Positions 1-9,114 of a DNA stretch of 64,000 nt are shown one piece after another; within the stretch, counting starts at the first letter, position 1; each line of letters starts with the position of its first letter. Origin of the DNA: Macrothele yani (Eukaryota > Arthropoda > Arachnida > Araneae > Macrothelidae). The position numbers were made by a program, and so were the translations under genes. Location: assembly GCA_039090855.1 (NCBI GenBank), contig CM077013.1, forward strand, positions 140,203,240 through 140,267,239. The letters are read 5' to 3'. The notes beneath the pieces were generated by a model. That model was not told where the DNA came from, did no database searches, and was given only the letters and a program-made list of their open reading frames with translations.

Positions 1-1020
1 GTGGGGGGTAGTTTTCGTTGCATGTGTTTGGCCAGAATCTTCAAACCTTCCACATAATACTGTCCCGTAACAGTGGTATGCGCAGGGACTTTACGGTGGA
101 TGGTAAATCATTCCACGGTTTTCAAAGAAACAAATCACAATCACGTTCTCTGCAGAAGAAACAACTTTGGCCTTCTTTGGTGTTGGAGAAGATGGTGGTT
201 TCCGGACGCTGTTTGCCTGTTTTCCTTCGGAATCGAAGTGATGAAACCAGGTTTTATCAGCTGTGACAATGGAATTCAAATACGCTTCACCATGCTCAGC
301 AAGCAGGGCTTGAAGCTATCTACAGACATCGATTCGCACCTGCTTCTGCTCAGGTGTCAATAAACGCGGAAACCGAAGTGCACAGACACGCCTCATATAA
401 AAATGTTCGTATAAAATAGTCCATGCACTACCATGTAATATGTGTAACGCAGCATCGAGGTTATCTAAAGTTATTCGGGCCGCCCCGGTGGCGCAGTGGT
501 CTAAGGCGCTGGCCTCTGATCATTCGTCCGAACGGGGTCCGGGTTCGAATCCCGGTGAGGCATTGATGTTGTGTTTGTCTTACGGCACTGGCTCTCTCCC
601 TTCCCTGGAACCAGTGACCCTAAATTAAGGACGGGCGACTGCTTATAGCCCATTGAGTTGCTCACGGTGGTCGTTAAACCTCCAACCGAAAAAAAAGTTA
701 TTCGGTGATCTTCCCGAACAATCACAGCACCTGTGTTGACCGACGTTTTGTTAATCGCAGTAGCAGGAGCCCCCGGACCATCACACTCTGTGGTAGAAAC
801 TCGGCCTTTCGTGTACTCCTTGAACCACCGAAATACTGTAGATTGTGGAAGAACGCCTTCACTATAGGCCTCCTGCCGCATTTCGTAGGCCTCTGGGGCC
901 GTTTTCTGTAAACGACAACAAAATTTTAAAGACATTTTGCATAGGCGAGCAGCTACTATTACTCTGTCTTTCTCCCCCTGATGTTTAGAGGAAGTGTCAG
1001 TCACGTGCTTGCCATTGCGT
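1..1020 (-). pseudogene. mariner-like transposase, edge-truncated, split by a SINE
   Basis: The minus strand reads as the amino-terminal half of a mariner transposase (DDE/D cut-and-paste enzyme). The start is near 934. A helix-turn-helix segment includes STVFRWFKEY and a GAPATA linker (about 700-934). After the SINE at 479-694 the same protein resumes as HHFDSEGKQ, PKKAKVVSSAENV and a GQYYVEGLK segment (1-300), which matches the region after the first catalytic aspartate in mariners. The reading frame is broken between the parts, and the carboxyl end lies beyond the window edge. It is a dead copy. The family call rests on recognisable motif order. Confidence 0.75.
479..694 (+). repeat. tRNA-derived SINE, copy 1, full length
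   Basis: A pol III type tRNA-like head has an A box around GGCGCAGTGGTCTAAGG and a B box GGGTTCGAATCCC. A shared body follows (KGESQC-like if translated, but non-coding), then the 3' motif GGTCGTTAAACCTCCAA and a short A tail. The duplication AAAGTTATTCGG lies at 467-478 and again, from its second or third base, at 695-705. The insertion is therefore target-primed and sits inside the mariner. The head resembles Leu/Ser-type tRNA (GTCTAAGGCGC). Confidence 0.92.
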
Positions 1021-1094
1021 CACTAAGGTCATTGCGCCCCCTGCTTTCACGAAAGCATCGTTTCCCTGCCTTTCTGTCTCTGCGCGTCGAATTC

Positions 1095-1323
1095 TTTTTT
1101 TTTTTTTTTTTTTTTTGTTTGGAGGTTTAACGACCACCGTGAGCAACTCAATGGGCTATAAGCAGTTGCCCGTCCCTAATTTAGGGTCACTGGTTCCAGG
1201 AAAGGGAGAGAGCCAGTGCCGTAAGACAAACACAACATCCATGCTTCACCGGGATTCGAACCCGGACCCCCTTACGGACAATGATCAGAGGCCAGCGCCT
1301 TAGACCACTGCGCCACCGGGGCG
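1095..1323 (-). repeat. tRNA-derived SINE, copy 2, full length
   Basis: This is the same family in reverse orientation: a 20-odd T run (the A tail), then body, B box and A box ending in GCCACCGGGGCGGC. A 14-bp duplication, GCGCGTCGAATTCT, flanks it near 1082-1095 and at 1324-1337. The long perfect duplication and intact boxes suggest a young insertion. Confidence 0.93.
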
Positions 1324-1414
1324 GCGCGTCGAATTCTAAACTCATTTTCAGACTTTATTGACTTGCCCTCGTTTTCCACTTCTCGCTACCTCTTCAATAA
1401 TACTTCAGGATTGA

Positions 1415-1621
1415 TTAGAGGTTTAACGACCACCGTGAGCAACTCAATGGGCTAGAAGCAGTCGCCCGTCCCTAATTTAGGGTCACTGGTTCCAGGGAAG
1501 GGAGACAGCCAGTGTCGTAAGACAAACACAACATCCTTCCCTCACCGGGATTCGAACCCGGACCCCTTTCGGACGAATGATCAGAGACCATTGCTTAGAC
1601 CACTGCGCCACCGGGGCGGCC
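1415..1621 (-). repeat. tRNA-derived SINE, copy 3
   Basis: It carries the same body and A/B boxes as copy 2, without a T-rich tail. Scattered substitutions (for example GGGCTAGAAG, TTCCCTCACC) make it older than copies 1 and 2. No clear target duplication was seen. Confidence 0.88.
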
Positions 1622-1680
1622 TTCAGCAGATGACCTGGGTATCTTAGTCGTAAAGCCGCAAAATGTGAGAACTAGAATAA

Positions 1681-1863
1681 TAGGAACATAAAATAGAAGT
1701 CATTGCTCTTTCCACGTTTATAAGGCCGCTGTGGTGCAGTGGAAGCCTGTCCGGCGCGTAACTGGTAGACCCTGGGTTCGATTCCCGGTGGCGGCCGATG
1801 ATAATTTTTCCGTGACTCACTTATAAACGTGGAAAGAGCGATGACTTCTATTTGATGTTCCTA
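1681..1863 (+). mobile_element. tRNA-like core between 43-bp inverted arms (element I)
   Basis: Arms at 1681-1723 and 1821-1863 are reverse complements with 2 mismatches in 43. They contain GCTCTTTCCACGT. Between them sits a tRNA-like sequence (1724-1796), then ATAATTTTTCC, a plausible pol III stop. The outer ends read TAGGAACAT and TGTTCCTA, so a TA target duplication is possible but unproven. A related structure lies at 45226-45414. I do not recognise a named family. A pol III transcript would begin near the tRNA 5' end and stop before the right arm, so the arms would not be copied as in a normal SINE. Confidence 0.75.
1724..1796 (+). tRNA. tRNA-like sequence, probably a pseudo-tRNA
   Basis: This is a 73-nt stretch. 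The 5' GGCCGCT pairs with the 3' GGCGGCC (7 bp including one G-T). The T arm CTGGG/TTCGATT/CCCGG is canonical, as are G18-G19 in the D loop. A 4-bp anticodon stem gives CGT by position (Thr-like). Against a functional tRNA: the D stem is weak, position 33 is G rather than T, and one extra base separates the T stem from the acceptor. The A box is TGGTGCAGTGG and the B box is GGTTCGATTCC. Confidence 0.5.
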
Positions 1864-1884
1864 ATCCACGCCGACTGTTTATTT

Positions 1885-2265
1885 ATTACTTTAAGTAGCC
1901 TATGGATCAAGGCGTTCTTGAGGCATTCAAGGGTCGTTACAGGAAATCTTGACTCTGTTCAGTCTTGGAAAAAGATGCAGATCTCCGTGAATTTTACAAG
2001 AAATGGACAATGTACGATGCAATGTGCTCATGTTCAGAGAGTTGGAATGACATATCAAGCTCGACTTTACAAAAGTCATGGCGAAAATTGTTCCCTGATG
2101 TGATGAAAAATGATGAAATCGTCAATTACATTTCAAGTGAAACCCAAGAAATAACTGCTGCATCGCTCTTAAATGACGTTCAACATGTCTGTGGATTTGA
2201 GCACGTCGACAGAGTAGTACAATGGCTGCTCCATGATAATGATCAGCAGCTGCGGATTTCCAACT
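1885..2265 (+). pseudogene. Tigger/pogo-like transposase fragment, middle part
   Basis: The frame reads PMDQGVLEAFKGRYRKS, then after a one-base shift near 1955 it reads FYKKWTMYDAMCS, SWNDISSSTLQKSWRKLFPD and a VDRVVQWLLHD segment. The PMDQG motif followed by an SW..I....L.KSW.KL segment is typical of Tigger/Jerky-type DDE proteins derived from pogo. The DDE core upstream is missing. A stop and the 51-bp repeat follow at 2266. The C-terminal part probably continues at 3990-4278. Confidence 0.65.
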
Positions 2266-2367
2266 AGGTGCGCTCCTAGGGCCTCAGAGCTTGAGGGGCC
2301 TAGGAAACGTATAATTAGGCGCGCTCCTAGGGCCTCAGAGCGTGAGGGGCCCAGGAAACGTATAATT
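2266..2367. repeat. 51-bp tandem duplication
   Basis: Two near-identical 51-bp units (2266-2316 and 2317-2367) each hold GCGCTCCTAGGGCCTCAGAG and end AACGTATAATT. They differ at three positions by eye. They follow directly on the Tigger-like fragment. No function is apparent. Confidence 0.9.
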
Positions 2368-2555
2368 GGATTGCTAGTTTTGTTTGATTTTCACAGACCG
2401 AAACAAATCAGTCCTTAAAGCAACCACTTTATTTTTATAATCAGTTGATTATTTTGCTTTTTCATATTAGTAACATATTCTGTTTGTTTTTGTTTTGTTT
2501 CGGTTTTTTTTTTTTTTTTTTGCTGCTGTTGATATTCAAAATTTTTTGAGTTCTT

Positions 2556-2766
2556 TTCTTTTTTCGGATTAGAGGTTAAACGACCACCGTGAGCAACTCA
2601 ATGGGCTATAAGCAGTCGCCCGTCCCTAATTTAGAACCACCGGTTCCAGGAAAGGGAGAGAGCCAGTGCCGTAAGACAAACATAACATCCATGACTCACG
2701 AGATTCGAACCCGGAACCCTTTCGGACGAATGATCAGAGGCCATCGCTTAGACCATTGCGCCACCC
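2556..2766 (-). repeat. tRNA-derived SINE, copy 4
   Basis: A reverse-orientation copy with diverged body and boxes (GATTCGAACCCGG, CCATTGCGCCACC). The 11-bp duplication TTTGAGTTCTT lies at 2545-2555 and 2767-2777, so the insertion boundaries are clear despite sequence decay. Confidence 0.9.
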
Positions 2767-2967
2767 TTTGAGTTCTTGCCGATGTAGTTGTTTAAAGTTA
2801 AGATCATTTAGCCTTCATTTTAGTAGAGTAGTTTCCTCACAACAGTACCTCAATTTGTTTTGTTTTTAATTTTCGACTTTGGCAGCCCTTAGGGAGTAAA
2901 TTCATGAAGTACATGTGTTATCTAAAGTGCCAAACTCAATATCCTTTGATATCCTATTAGCCGCAAA

Positions 2968-3096
2968 ATCCAGGGAAGGGAGAGAGCTAGTGCCGTAAGA
3001 CAAACACAACATCCATGCCTCACGGGATTCGAACCCGGACCCCTTTCGGACGAATGATCAGAGGCCATCGCTTAGACCACTGCGCCACCGGGCGGC
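2968..3096 (-). repeat. tRNA-derived SINE, copy 5, head half only
   Basis: This is a partial SINE produced by the tandem duplication rather than by its own insertion. It starts abruptly at the duplication junction and lacks the 3' body and tail, but it keeps B and A boxes ending GCCACCGGGCGGC. Confidence 0.88.
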
Positions 3097-3136
3097 TTTG
3101 AGTTCTTATCGATGTAGTTGTTTAAAGTTAAGATAT

Positions 3137-3355
3137 AGCCGCCCCGGTGGCGCAGTGGTCTAAGGCGTTGGCCTCTGATCATTCGTCCGTAAAGGGGTCC
3201 GGGTTCGAATCCCGGTCAGGCATGGATGTTGTGTTTGTCTTACGGCACTGGCTCTCTCCCTTCCCTGGAACCAGTGACCCTAAATTAGGGACGGGCGACT
3301 GCTTATAGCCCATTGAGTTGCTCACGGCGGTCGTTAAACCTCCAATCAAAAAAAA
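3137..3355 (+). repeat. tRNA-derived SINE, copy 6, full length
   Basis: It has a complete head, body and A tail. The 13-bp duplication AAAGTTAAGATAT lies at 3124-3136 and 3356-3367. It entered the second unit of the tandem duplication; the first unit is an uninterrupted empty site. Confidence 0.93.
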
Positions 3356-3535
3356 AAAGTTAAGATATTTTAACCTTCCTTTTAGTTGAATAGTTACCTC
3401 ACAACAGTACCTCGATTTTTTAATTTTTTTTTATTTTCGAATTTTGGCAGTCCTTAGGAGTAAATTCATGAAGTACATGAGTTATTTAAAGTGCCAAACT
3501 CAATATCCTTTGATATCCTATCAGCCGCAAAAATA

Positions 3536-3709
3536 ATTTTTGAAATATCCCTAAAAATAAAAAAGTCCGATGTGCACGGACAGACAAAGCGATTACATTA
3601 GCACTGTTTCTTATAAATCGTTCTAATAATAGAAAAATAGAATGGCATTTTAAAAAAAAGGTAAAAACTTTTTTATTAATTTTATTATTATTTTTTAATC
3701 TGACGGATG
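3536..3709. other. A/T-rich non-coding stretch
   Basis: No gene is visible. It contains GCACGGACAGACAAAGCGAT followed by TACATTAGCACTG, which resembles the 3' terminus of the 150-bp-period arrays (ACGGACGGACAAAC ... CATAAGCACG). It may be a further truncated copy of that family. Confidence 0.4.
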
Positions 3710-3720
3710 AAAATTTCGGA

Positions 3721-3924
3721 TCTAAGGCGCTGGCCTCTGATCATTCGTCCGTAAGGGGTCCGGGTTCGAATCCCGGTGAGGCATGGATGTTGTGTTTGTC
3801 TTACGGCACTGGCTCTCTCCCTTCCCTGGAACCAGTGACCCTAAATTAGGGACGGGCGACTGCTTATAGCCCATTAAGTTGCTCACGGTGGTCGTTAAAC
3901 CTCCAACCAAAAAAAAAAAAAAAA
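3721..3924 (+). repeat. tRNA-derived SINE, copy 7, 5'-truncated
   Basis: It starts inside the head at TCTAAGGCGCTGG, so the first half of the A box is absent. The B box, body and a 20-odd A tail are intact. The duplication AAAATTTCGGA lies at 3710-3720 and 3925-3935. The perfect duplication shows that the truncation happened during integration. Confidence 0.92.
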
Positions 3925-3989
3925 AAAATTTCGGAGGCGATAAGAAGCGGTAAAGGGGAGAGAGGGCTGAATCTTTTAGCGACTAGGGC

Positions 3990-4278
3990 CCCAAAAGATC
4001 TAAAGTCACCTCAGATGGTCAGCCTGGATATGAAACGAAAGGCGACGCCAAGTGCGGAATTACCCGAAGAAAGCGATGAAGAGGAATTTCCAGAAGAGAA
4101 AGTTTCGCTTGCAAAAACGCTGAATTGTGCGGAGACACTGTTAGACTTTCTTGACCAGGAAGCGGATTCAAATTTTAGTGGCATTCTCACACTTCGCAAA
4201 CTTCGCACGTCAATAAAATTGAAATGCTGCAAAAACGCAAGGCAGAGTATCGTGACGGAATTTGTCCTGCATGCATAA
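3990..4278 (+). pseudogene. probable C-terminal end of the Tigger-like transposase
   Basis: An 87-codon frame holds an acidic stretch ESDEEEFPEE, then LNCAETLLDFLDQ, SGILTLRKLRTSIKLK and a terminal ARQSIVTEF segment. Tigger/Jerky proteins commonly end in an acidic linker, a helical segment and a short tail of the KQ(T/S)xIxxFF type. The same-strand fragment at 1885-2265 fits as its upstream part, with the SINE-rich duplication between them. A short unrelated host peptide cannot be excluded. Confidence 0.5.
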
Positions 4279-4284
4279 TTAGCC

Positions 4285-4860
4285 TGGCGCTTCCGGTGAA
4301 TGATTTCCGCAGGGAATGACTGTTGGGAATTGGTTCAGAGTTGGATTCGTTTACGTCGTTCGTTGACTCCGGTGAATGATTTCCGCGGGGAATGGGAATG
4401 ACGATTGGGTGTTGGGAACTGGTAAAGTTGGATTCGTTTGTGTCGTTCTTTGACTCCGGTGAACGATTTTCGCAGGGAATGTATGCTGAGAATTGGTTCA
4501 GAGTTGGATCAGCTTGGGTCGCTCGTTGACTCTGGTGAACGATTTCCGCAGGGGATGACTGTTCGGAATTGGTTCAGAGCTGGATTCGTTTGGGTCGTTC
4601 GTTGACTCTAGTGAACGATTTCCGCAGGGAATGACTGTTCGGAATTGGTTCAGAGCTGAATTCGTTTGGGTCCTTCGTTGACTTCGGTGAATGGTTTCCG
4701 CAGGGAATGACTGTTGGGAATTGGTTCATAGTTGAATCCGTTTGGGTAGTTCGTTAACTCCTGTGAACCATTTCCGCAGAGAATGACGATTGGGAATTGG
4801 TTCAGAGTTGGATTCGTTTGGGTCGTGCGCTGACTCTTCTGGTTTCGTGAACGATATTTT
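4285..4860. repeat. 76-bp minisatellite, about 7.5 units
   Basis: Units repeat at 76-77 bp, with one longer unit of about 86 bp (4378-4463). Each contains GGTGAACGATTTCCGCAGGG, GGAATTGGTTCAGAG and TTGGATTCGTTTGGGTCGTT. Divergence between units is moderate, and the central units (4540-4768) are the most regular. Open frames do not persist through the array, so it is probably non-coding. Confidence 0.93.
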
Positions 4861-5580
4861 CAGTTTAAATTTACTTTTAAATCTCACGAAAAAATTTCTT
4901 AGTTTTTAGATTTGGTTTTACAATATTCATAAAAAATTTTGCACTTCTGAATGTTTTCTGACTGGAACGTGACTCATGCGGACATTTGATGTGTAGTGAA
5001 AAGTACTGATTATGATCTATTATTTGATGGAATCGGCTCTTTTTCAAAATCGATTGTTTTCGTTAAAAAGAATCGCTTGCAAACGATTCAGTTTTCTGAT
5101 TCGTTCTTCTCGTAGGAATCGTTCGTGAACGACTAATTTTTTGAAATACAAATAGATATAGTGCTTAAACTTGGTCCCATCTCCAATCCATCTCATTAAA
5201 TAGGTATACCGTACGCAAATACTAGAAAAAAAACGGAAATCTGAAACACTTTCAGTCCCAGGCATTTCACATAAGGAATACTCAACATTTATTTGCAAAA
5301 TAATAAAAAAAAAATAGAATTTTAACAAACTCTGTTTCGATAAAGGAATTTCTGTGAATAAAGGGATGCAACACAATTCGCAAAAAAATCCGAACTGCAA
5401 GAGTACAGCACGTCACTGTTAAAAGCAAATTGGAAAAAAAAAAAAACTTCTCGGAGAATCCGTTATTTTTTTCTGCTTTACAGTATATTTTAAAAAATTT
5501 GCTAAAATTAAAGGAAAAACGGCCTATCATTATTGGTATCAGACAATCATTGAGTTCAAACAAACAAACAAACAAAAATA
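4861..5580. other. non-coding A/T-rich region
   Basis: No protein motif was recognised in either strand. Around 5050-5135 there are several short GAATCGTTCG/CGATTCG-type repeats with dyad symmetry. The right half is A/T rich with homopolymer runs. Confidence 0.5.
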
Positions 5581-7725
5581 AGAAAGATGACACCGAATTT
5601 TCGGGTGTAATAAGCACGTCTTTTGAATCCGTTCTGACGCAAATTAAATTTATCAAAGCTATTCAAAGTCAATGGAACCGGTATGGAAAACAATAGTATC
5701 TGACGGAAGAAAGAAGTTTTTCAATCGGGTTTTTAATCCCTCAGATATTGCTGTAAACGGAATCGTGAGCTTACGCCCTCTGGTTGAAGACTTGTGCATT
5801 AAGAAGAACATGAATTTATATGAGAAACATTTCGCACCGGAAACGCTCTCCAACACTGAAAGAATTTTCGAAATCGGACTCTTAAAAACAGAGATATCGA
5901 CAAAAATAAGATGTGACATTACGTCCCCTGTTGGGAAAACCATTCATTATTTTAGGAATAATGTATTCTCAAAAGGTGTATCCAAATGAGCGGTATCGGT
6001 CCAAGAAACAAAAATTTAGTCGAGTTTTCAGGAGCCCAGATATTGCTACAAATACATCAGAAGCAGAAATTAATACTCATGCCCCCTGGAGGCCAAACCA
6101 TTCTTTACCAAACATTAGAAATTATGAGAAAAATATTTTCCATCAGGTCTTTTATGCGATACAGGAAGAATTTTTCAAATCGGAGTTTCAGAAGCAGAAA
6201 TAACGCAGAAAACGCACTTTACCTTTGTACCCCCTAGTAGAAAGTCTATAATTTACTTGAAAATTTTGAATTTAGAGGACAAACATTTCGCATCGGAAAC
6301 ACTATCCAACAAAGAAGGAATTTTTCAAATCGGACTCCTAGAAGTACAGATATTGATAAAAATAATATGTACATCTAGCGTAGAGACTATGCATTATTTC
6401 AAGAAGAAAATGTTCCCAAAAGGTTTGTCGACATGAGTCGTATCGGTCTACAGACGACGTTTTTTTCAATCGAGAATTTAGAAGCTCATATTTTGCTGCA
6501 AATTCATCAGAAGCGTAAATTAAGATTTACGCCCCCTGGTGGCCAAACCATTTTTTTTTATAAAAATTAGAAATTGTGTGCAAACGATTTCCCATCAGGA
6601 GCTGTATCCGGTGCAGAAACAATTTTCAAATCGGAGATTTAGAAGCAGAGATATAGGGGGAAACGCAATTTACCTCTACGCCCCCTAGCGGAAAGTCAAT
6701 GAATAACTTGAAAATTTTGAAATTATATGAAAAACATGTCACACTGAAAACACTATCCAACAAAGAAGGAATTTTTCAAATCGGACTCCTAGACGTAGAG
6801 ATATTGACAAAAATAGGATATACACCTACGCCCCCTGTCGGAGAAACTGTGGAATATTTTAAGAAGAAAATATTCCAAAAAGGTTGATCGATGTGAGTGG
6901 CATCAGTCCACGAAAGAATTTTTTCAATCGATATTTTAGAAGCTCAGATTTATAATACATCAGAAGCAAAAATTAACGCTTACGCCCCCTGGTGGCCAAA
7001 GTATTCTTTACCAAAAATTTGAAATTATATGCAAAAGATTTTCCATCAGGAGGTGTATCCGCTGAAGAAATTTTTATTCAAATCGGAGTTTTAGGAGAAG
7101 AGTTATCGGGAAAAATGTAATTTACTTTTACGCCCCCTAGGGGGAAATCTATGCGTAATTTCAAAAAGTAACTATATCTAACATACTCTTGCCGCCCCGG
7201 TGGCGCAGTGGTCTTAGGCGTTGGCCTCTGATCATTCGTCCGTAAGGGGTCCGGGTTCGAATCCCGGTCAGGCATGGATCTTGTGTTTGTCTTACGGCAC
7301 TGGTTCTCTCCCTTCCCTGGAACCAGTGACCCTAAATTAGGGACGGGCGACTGCTTATAGCCCATTGAGTTGCTCACGGTGGTCGTTAAACCTCCAATCC
7401 AAAAAAAAAAAAAAAAAAAAAAAAAAAACATACTCTTCGACATAAATGGAATCGAAAGATGAAATAATTTTTTCAATCGGATGTTAGAAGGAAATATGTG
7501 AAATAAAATATATTTTTGAATTCGACATCATCTGCGTTTACGCCCTCTAGCGGCGAAATTGTACATCATAAAAAAAAAAAACGAAATGAAGGATGATCAT
7601 TCGCATATTCCAAGCTTCCCAATGCAAAAAGAATTTTTCAGATCGATATCGTGGGTACAGACGGACGGACAAACCGGTGACATAAGCACGATCTTTTTTT
7701 ACAAAAGACGTGATATAAAAGTGTA
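5581..7725. repeat. 150-bp-period higher-order array, copy A
   Basis: About eleven units of roughly 145-158 bp are present once the SINE at 7191 is removed. Each has AATTTTTCAAATCGGA, a GAGATAT(T/C)GA motif and a TTACGCCCCCTGG/TAG box. Three unit types recur in order: CTGTCGG..AAAC, CTGGTGGCCAAA and CTAGCGGAAAGTC. This gives a higher-order period near 450 bp. The left end has a hairpin (ACACCGAATTTTCGGGTGT) and GCACGTCTTTTG. The right end has ACGGACGGACAAACCGG and CAAAAGACGTG, making short terminal inverted repeats. No transposase is encoded. Copy B lies at 19648-21480. Confidence 0.85.
7191..7427 (+). repeat. tRNA-derived SINE, copy 8, full length
   Basis: It has an intact head, body and an A tail of about 28. 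The duplication ACATACTCTT lies at 7181-7190 and 7428-7437. The corresponding point of array copy B, near 21175-21190, reads AAATACTCTTAGACATAAAT without a SINE and serves as an empty site. Confidence 0.95.
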
Positions 7726-8570
7726 ATTCTGTATACATTTGGAGTTGTAAAAAAATAATTTTTCAGGTTCTTGAAAAAACTTCTTAAAAGAAAACGGCAG
7801 AGTTAGCGAGCAATTCTCGAGAGAAACAGAAGGGCTGCGTGTGGTAGTTATGGGTCTTGTTTAATACCTTTATAAAGGCCTTAACAATGAATGATGTACT
7901 GTCGTTTCGCATTACATGTCTTTTATTCATCGATGCGCTTAATAACTTCGTTTTTTAGGCGATCATCAACGCTCAGTTTAGTTTTACTATGTGTTCATGT
8001 CAGTGTAGACAATATAAATCCTTCTTACAGCACCAGGCCATCCGTGAAACAATACAAGGAAGTTCGGATCTGTGCATGCTGAACTGAGGAAATAAAACGT
8101 AAAACAAGAAATAATAAAGAAGCCTCTGCACAATAGAAATCTGAAATAAGTTAATTGAAGTCTCCTTAAAGCAAATAGAAGTCACGCCAATGTATTTCCA
8201 AATCGTTCGTTATGCAAGGATTCGACTGAATGACAATGTGAAGATTCACTTTTGCTCGTAAAAATACGGTGTAAATTATTGAAGGTAGAATAACTTTGAC
8301 CCAACACACACCTTCACCAGAGCGAAGATAGAAGCATATCTTACACGCAGTAATAATTCTGGAATCAAACTAATATTAATAAAGCAATGCAGTTTCCAAA
8401 AATATGTTATTTGTATATTTATTATTTACTTTTGTAACTTTCAGATCAAAGGAATTCAATAAAATTTCATGCTACATTAAAGAAACAGAGAAGTACCCGT
8501 TAATAACGAAGAGCTCGGGACCGACGGAAATACGTTTTCAGGTGAAAACCTCCCAGCATTTAAAAGTATG
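7726..8570. other. non-coding region
   Basis: I see no gene, RNA structure or recognised repeat. Composition is A/T rich and short frames on both strands lack motifs. Confidence 0.4.
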
Positions 8571-9055
8571 CATCATCATCATCACCATCAACCATTATCA
8601 ATCCACTGCTGGATGAAGGTTTTCCCAAGTTTCTTCCACAACGGTCTATCTTACGCCACTCTCCTCCATGTCACCCCCGCATGTTTTCAAATTTCATCCA
8701 CCCATCTCTCATGTGGTCTTCTTCTGGGTCTTTTCCTGTCCGTAAGAACCCAGTCTATAAAATTACGGTTGTCCATAGCTGGTCCGTTCTTCTGCCAACA
8801 TGTTCAGTCCATTGCCATTTCAGGGATTTTACTCTGATCATGATGGCTTCTACTCTTCTCATTTTTCTAATCCATGAGTTCCTCTTCTTATCTCTCTTGG
8901 TTACACCAAGCATGCATCTCTCCAGGCTGCTTTCAGTTGTCTGCGATCTTTTTTTCTTTTTTTAGTAAATGTCCACGTCTCTGGTCCGTACGTAAGTATA
9001 CTGGAAGAATGCATTGATTAAACACTTTTCTTTTAAGACATAATGACATACTGCA
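8571..9055 (-). pseudogene. RTE retrotransposon 3' fragment
   Basis: This sequence closely parallels the 3' part of the RTE element at 48283: the terminal CATCATCATCATCACCATCA tail, ATCCACTGCTGGATGAAGG, and on through the carboxyl-terminal coding region to TTTTAAGACATAATG. It is more diverged than the copies at 47416 and 48283, contains frameshifts, and is 5'-truncated at about 9050, as usual for LINE insertions. Confidence 0.85.
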
Positions 9056-9114
9056 AAAATACAGCATAATAACGGAATACAGAGGATAACGGGATCAAAA
9101 CATTATGGCAAAAT

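Larger units (their letters stand above)
2640..3535. repeat. tandem segmental duplication with a breakpoint inside a SINE
   Basis: The sequence 2767-2967 (GTTCTTGCCGATGTAG ... TATTAGCCGCAAAA) recurs as 3097-3136 plus 3368-3535. Each copy is preceded by SINE sequence. The second copy starts mid-SINE at about 2968 (CCAGGGAAGGGAGAGAG), directly after GCCGCAAAA. The unit therefore ran from the middle of SINE copy 4 to GCCGCAAAA and was duplicated in tandem. Later a new SINE entered the second unit at 3137. Confidence 0.85.

Noticed and set aside
479..560. Genuine tRNA genes at the SINE heads
   Set aside because: The heads carry A and B boxes, but each is followed by the shared SINE body and A tail and flanked by target duplications.
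501..1004. A 167-codon minus-strand frame that could be read as a protein gene
   Set aside because: It is a chimera of reversed SINE sequence and mariner helix-turn-helix coding; the SINE insertion with its duplication explains the fusion.
3722..3910. Repeated short frames with NSMGYKQSPVPNLGSLVPGK-type translation in several places
   Set aside because: All are conceptual translations of the SINE body and recur in either orientation; no coding selection is evident.
4301..4860. A coding repeat protein in the 76-bp minisatellite
   Set aside because: 76 is not a multiple of three and stops occur in all frames within two units.
5044..5989. Overlapping frames of about 100 codons on both strands near the array
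   Set aside because: Biased Phe/Lys composition in A/T-rich repeat sequence; frames do not persist between array copies A and B.
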